Of a DNA stretch of 64,000 nt, positions 62,257-64,000 are shown piece after piece. Made by a program: the position numbers and the translations under genes. Below the pieces are notes generated by a model, which saw nothing but the letters and a program-made list of their open reading frames with translations, ran no database searches and was not told the DNA's origin. The stretch covers positions 31,454,371 to 31,518,370 of the forward strand of contig CM077823.1 of NCBI GenBank assembly GCA_039720395.1, read 5' to 3'. The first letter of the stretch is position 1. The number at the start of each line of letters is the position of its first letter. The stretch comes from Liquidambar formosana (lineage: Eukaryota; Streptophyta; Magnoliopsida; Saxifragales; Altingiaceae).

Positions 62257-63241
62257 GGGCCAGGCTATTGCCACCACTCAAAATACTCTAAGCCCCCCAC
62301 TAATTAAATCCCCTCATATTTTACTGAAAGCACCCCCTTATCTTCCTAAAATACCCTTAAGAAAAAATTCCCTAACATTTTTCCACCCCACCCCCAACCT
62401 GTTCGGATCTATTAGTAAGAACAAAGTATATATGTTCGGACTTATTAGTAAGAACATATTATATATGTTCGGACTTATTAGTAAGAACAAAGTATATACG
62501 TTCGACTTTATAGAAAAGAACAATATAAAAATGTTCGGACCTTTAAAACCGAACCTTTATTATTTGTTCCGACTTATAAACACGAACACTTAAAATCCAT
62601 TCACAATTACATATACGAACAATTCTCAATTGTTGTATAATTAAGTTATTCGGTGTTTTAAAATAGAACAACACAACTTTGTTCAGACTCCTACAAGTGA
62701 ACAATATCCATTTGTTTGGAGTTACATAACCGAACAATATCCATTTGTTCGGAGTTGAAAAACGGAACAAAATAACTTTGTTCGGACTTAGAAGTCAGAA
62801 CGCATTAAAAGAGTTCAGTGTTACAGAAATGAACATTGTAAACATGTTCGGAGTCGAAAAACCGAACAAGACGAAATTCAACATACGAAAAACTGAAGTT
62901 AAACTCAATAAAAAGTGTATAAATACTTAGCTTTTGATTACTAATATCATCTCTATCAATGCTTTTCTTGTCCATTATTCAATATAACATGAGAAACACT
63001 AATTTTTTATGTAAATATGAATTTGGTGTCAAGGTTGTTAGGGTTTGTCAGAGCATAAAATCTATAGATGGTGGAATGTTTTTGGAGTTGGGGGTAGAGT
63101 GGGGTGGGGATAGGAAATTTTTAAAGTCTTTAAGTAGACATGTCCTTATTAGTAAATTTACATTTAGATATAAAGAATTTCACAAATAATTTAAATATTG
63201 GGGGGCTTAGAGTATTTTGAGTGGTGGCAATAGCCTGGCCC
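62257..63241. mobile_element. Nonautonomous MULE with 33-bp array
   Basis: The ends GGGCCAGGCTATTGCCACCA are perfect inverted copies for about 43 bp. Both sides carry TATCATTAA (62248-62256, 63242-63250), a 9-bp duplication. The inside holds about 14 units of a 33-bp repeat (62401-62875). 985 bp, no transposase. The end sequence and internal motif resemble the element at 23715. Confidence 0.93.
62401..62875. repeat. 33-bp tandem array with TGTTCGG motif
   Basis: GTTCGG-type starts fall at 62401, 62434, 62467, 62500 and 62533, exactly 33 bp apart, and continue with decay to about 62875. Many units contain a short inverted pair (TGTTCGGAC ... GAACA, or TTCGG ... CCGAA). Because 33 is a multiple of 3, long open frames with an 11-residue repeat (MFGLISKNKVY) arise. 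They are not taken as genes. Confidence 0.9.
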
Positions 63242-63339
63242 TATCATTAATGGTTATGAGAACATTGTAAGGTTTTTTGAATGAAAGATGCCTTCAGGCT
63301 TTTGAAGTTGTGTACAATGCCGTCGTTTCTCACAGATCA

Positions 63340-64000
63340 TGAATCATGATCTTTTAGGTGGAGGAGAAAACGTTTGAAACTTGTGATTGATGAAAACAGG
63401 GGTAGGCTTTTGAGGATTAATGAAAAGGGCCAAGGTTTTTCCAGGAATGTTTTTCTTGAAAGGAATTTTGTCAAAAAGGTTATTGATTTTGTTGACAACA
63501 TCCTCAGAAATGGTACTCAAGCTAAGCTGTACTGGAAGGAGATGGGTGTCTTTAGGGAGGTTGTGCATTGGTGCGATCTAATGAGAGAGGCATGGCTCTT
63601 TTTTTCTCTAAATTTCCCTTCAACCGCAACAAAGGCTTGGTGATTATTACTGAGGGTAGAGGAGCAATCGGTTGGAATCTTTTCTTGAATGCCCTGAACT
63701 GCTTGTTATCAGGAATGCTCTTTCGTTAAACCGATTGCTGTTTTTGGTTCACGTCCCTCTCTTCCTTCTTCTTTCTTGTCGGTGGCAAAATTGCCGTTGT
63801 TATCAATGTCAAGAATCTATGAAGTGGAGTAAGTGGATAATAGATTGATTTTCAAGATCAGTGAGAAGGATGTGGAGAGTCGAATGGGATTCTTAAAATC
63901 AGTGTTTAGTGGGATGATTTTCTGGTGATGGTAGTTCGATTAATGCTATCGAGTCTTGGGCTTCAAAAGCTTGGAATGTTGGCTTAGGCGTTAAGATTCA
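63340..64000 (+). pseudogene. LINE ORF1 fragment, runs off the window
   Basis: Plus-strand frames give RLLRINEKGQGFSRNVFLER, VDNILRNGTQAKLYWKEM and AWLFFSLNFPSTATKAW. These align in order with the N-terminal block of the intact LINE ORF1 (LLISEWGRGYSRIVSLNL; SGKRASVVFPAG). A stop at 63642 and frame changes follow (GRGAIGWNLFLNALNCLLSG in another frame). It may lie in an intron of the coiled-coil gene. Confidence 0.6.

Noticed and set aside
62159..62593. 144-codon frame with an 11-residue repeat
   Set aside because: The repeat is a by-product of the 33-bp DNA unit, and the frame crosses the MULE boundary.
62401..62875. CRISPR-like regular array
   Set aside because: Units are contiguous without unique spacers, the genome is a plant, and the array lies inside a MULE.

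Overview
The window is nuclear DNA from a flowering plant. It is AT-rich, has widely spaced genes with GT-AG introns, many poly-A/T, CT and TA tracts, plant LINEs and DNA transposons, and a fragment of plastid rbcL. The species cannot be named from the sequence. Three host genes can be supported, all on the + strand. They are a small CYSTM protein gene (3006-3992), a telomere-repeat-binding factor of the single-Myb-histone type (TRB; CDS 26224-50835, six coding exons, about 300 aa), and the 5' part of an unnamed conserved coiled-coil protein gene (first exon near 54130, coding from 57745, running off the window) whose second coding exon carries an apparent 1-nt insertion.

The rest is mostly transposon-derived. 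Four Mutator-like elements (MULEs) are closed by terminal inverted repeats and 9-bp target duplications: 286-1769, 7363-15743, 23715-24930 and 62257-63241. The 8.4-kb element carries a decayed MURA-type transposase on + and, convergent to it on -, a decayed GRF-type zinc-finger ORF; a 184-bp MITE sits inside it. The two short elements at 23.7 and 62.3 kb have related ends and both contain arrays of a 33-bp unit beginning with TGTTCGG. The first of them also holds a perfect 155-bp inverted repeat.

Two hAT-type elements with 8-bp duplications (37812-38450, 42687-43443), several Stowaway-type and foldback MITEs, and a 2.9-kb inverted repeat (17702-20594) fill much of the remaining space.

The TRB gene is about 26 kb long because of two introns of more than 9 kb. 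Intron 2 holds an L1-type LINE (29124-35332, antisense, both ORFs open, perfect 16-bp duplication). Intron 3 holds truncated LINE pieces, two hAT elements, a MITE and the rbcL fragment. A MULE ends about 200 bp upstream of the TRB TATA-like motif. The coiled-coil gene has an internally deleted antisense LINE in its 5'UTR intron, and a LINE ORF1 piece enters the window at its right edge. The most unusual signals are the 33-bp-array MULE family with its perfect palindrome, and the two-gene MULE with a GRF zinc-finger partner ORF.
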